Positions 63,994 to 64,000 of a stretch of 64,000 nucleotides of DNA are shown piece by piece. This DNA is from Serratia liquefaciens. GTDB lineage: Bacteria; Pseudomonadota; Gammaproteobacteria; Enterobacterales; Enterobacteriaceae. The stretch lies in NCBI GenBank assembly GCA_012719855.1, contig JAAXZN010000048.1:62001-126000 (forward strand), written 5' to 3'. The notes under the pieces were generated by a model. The model was not told the origin of the DNA, did not search any database, and worked only from the letters and a program-made list of their open reading frames with translations. Every line of letters begins with the position of its first letter. The first letter of the stretch is position 1. A program made the translations under genes and the position numbers.

Positions 63994-64000
63994 CACCTCG

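Overview
The window reads as a chromosomal segment of an enterobacterium, most likely Serratia or a near relative. That genus call is inference from how closely the housekeeping proteins resemble Enterobacterales families and from the gene content. No IS element, integrase or CRISPR array was seen. The segment joins two blocks that are separate in E. coli K-12. Block one (1-39.2 kb) follows the K-12 order glmM-secG-leuU ... metY-rimP-nusA-infB-rbfA-truB-rpsO-pnp-nlpI-yrbN-deaD ... yhbW-ubiV-ubiU-ubiT-yhbS-yhbQ ... yhbP-yraR-yraQ. Block two (39.9-57.4 kb) follows nrdG-nrdD-treC-treB-treR-mgtA. A small toxin-antitoxin pair sits at the junction.

Several cassettes interrupt the conserved order. 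yedE-yedF stands where K-12 has mtr. An HlyD/ABC-2/ABC-2 export cluster and roxA lie between yhbW and ubiV. The ornithine decarboxylase system potE-speF with its speFL leader peptide lies between yhbQ and yhbP. A carbon-phosphorus lyase operon (phnFGHIJKLM-N-hexapeptide transferase-phnP) lies between yraR and yraQ. A LysR regulator with a divergent quinone-reductase-like gene lies between nrdD and treC. A 5.6-kb bacteriocin locus separates treB from its repressor gene treR.

1-13.3 kb is translation, transcription and RNA-decay machinery, with tRNA-Leu(GAG), initiator tRNA, paired terminators before rimP, an RNase III-type stem in the pnp leader and the overlapping yrbN mini-gene before deaD. 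13.3-28 kb carries sulfur/selenium transport, a flavin monooxygenase-like protein, the exporter, ribosomal oxygenase, the anaerobic ubiquinone proteins UbiT/U/V and acid/ornithine metabolism. 29-38 kb is phosphonate catabolism. 40-48 kb holds anaerobic ribonucleotide reductase under two NrdR boxes and trehalose uptake and hydrolysis.

The most unusual region is 47.9-53.1 kb. A LexA-type box precedes, on the minus strand, a phage tail-fibre-like protein ending in an S74 intramolecular chaperone domain. It is followed 40 bp later by a 696-residue S-pyocin/colicin D-type bacteriocin and its overlapping immunity gene. Downstream lies a second, start-less toxin C-terminal cassette with its own immunity gene, joined through a 467-bp direct repeat. 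This looks like an SOS-controlled bacteriocin in which a phage-derived fibre is co-expressed with a tRNase-type toxin, plus a reservoir cassette for specificity swapping.

54-64 kb contains mgtA with an MgtL-like proline-rich leader peptide, an exported GH20 hexosaminidase, a tandem array related to a palindromic repeat family, and the four-gene Anbu cluster (ATP-grasp, alpha-E, transglutaminase-like, Anbu protease), whose biological role is still unclear.
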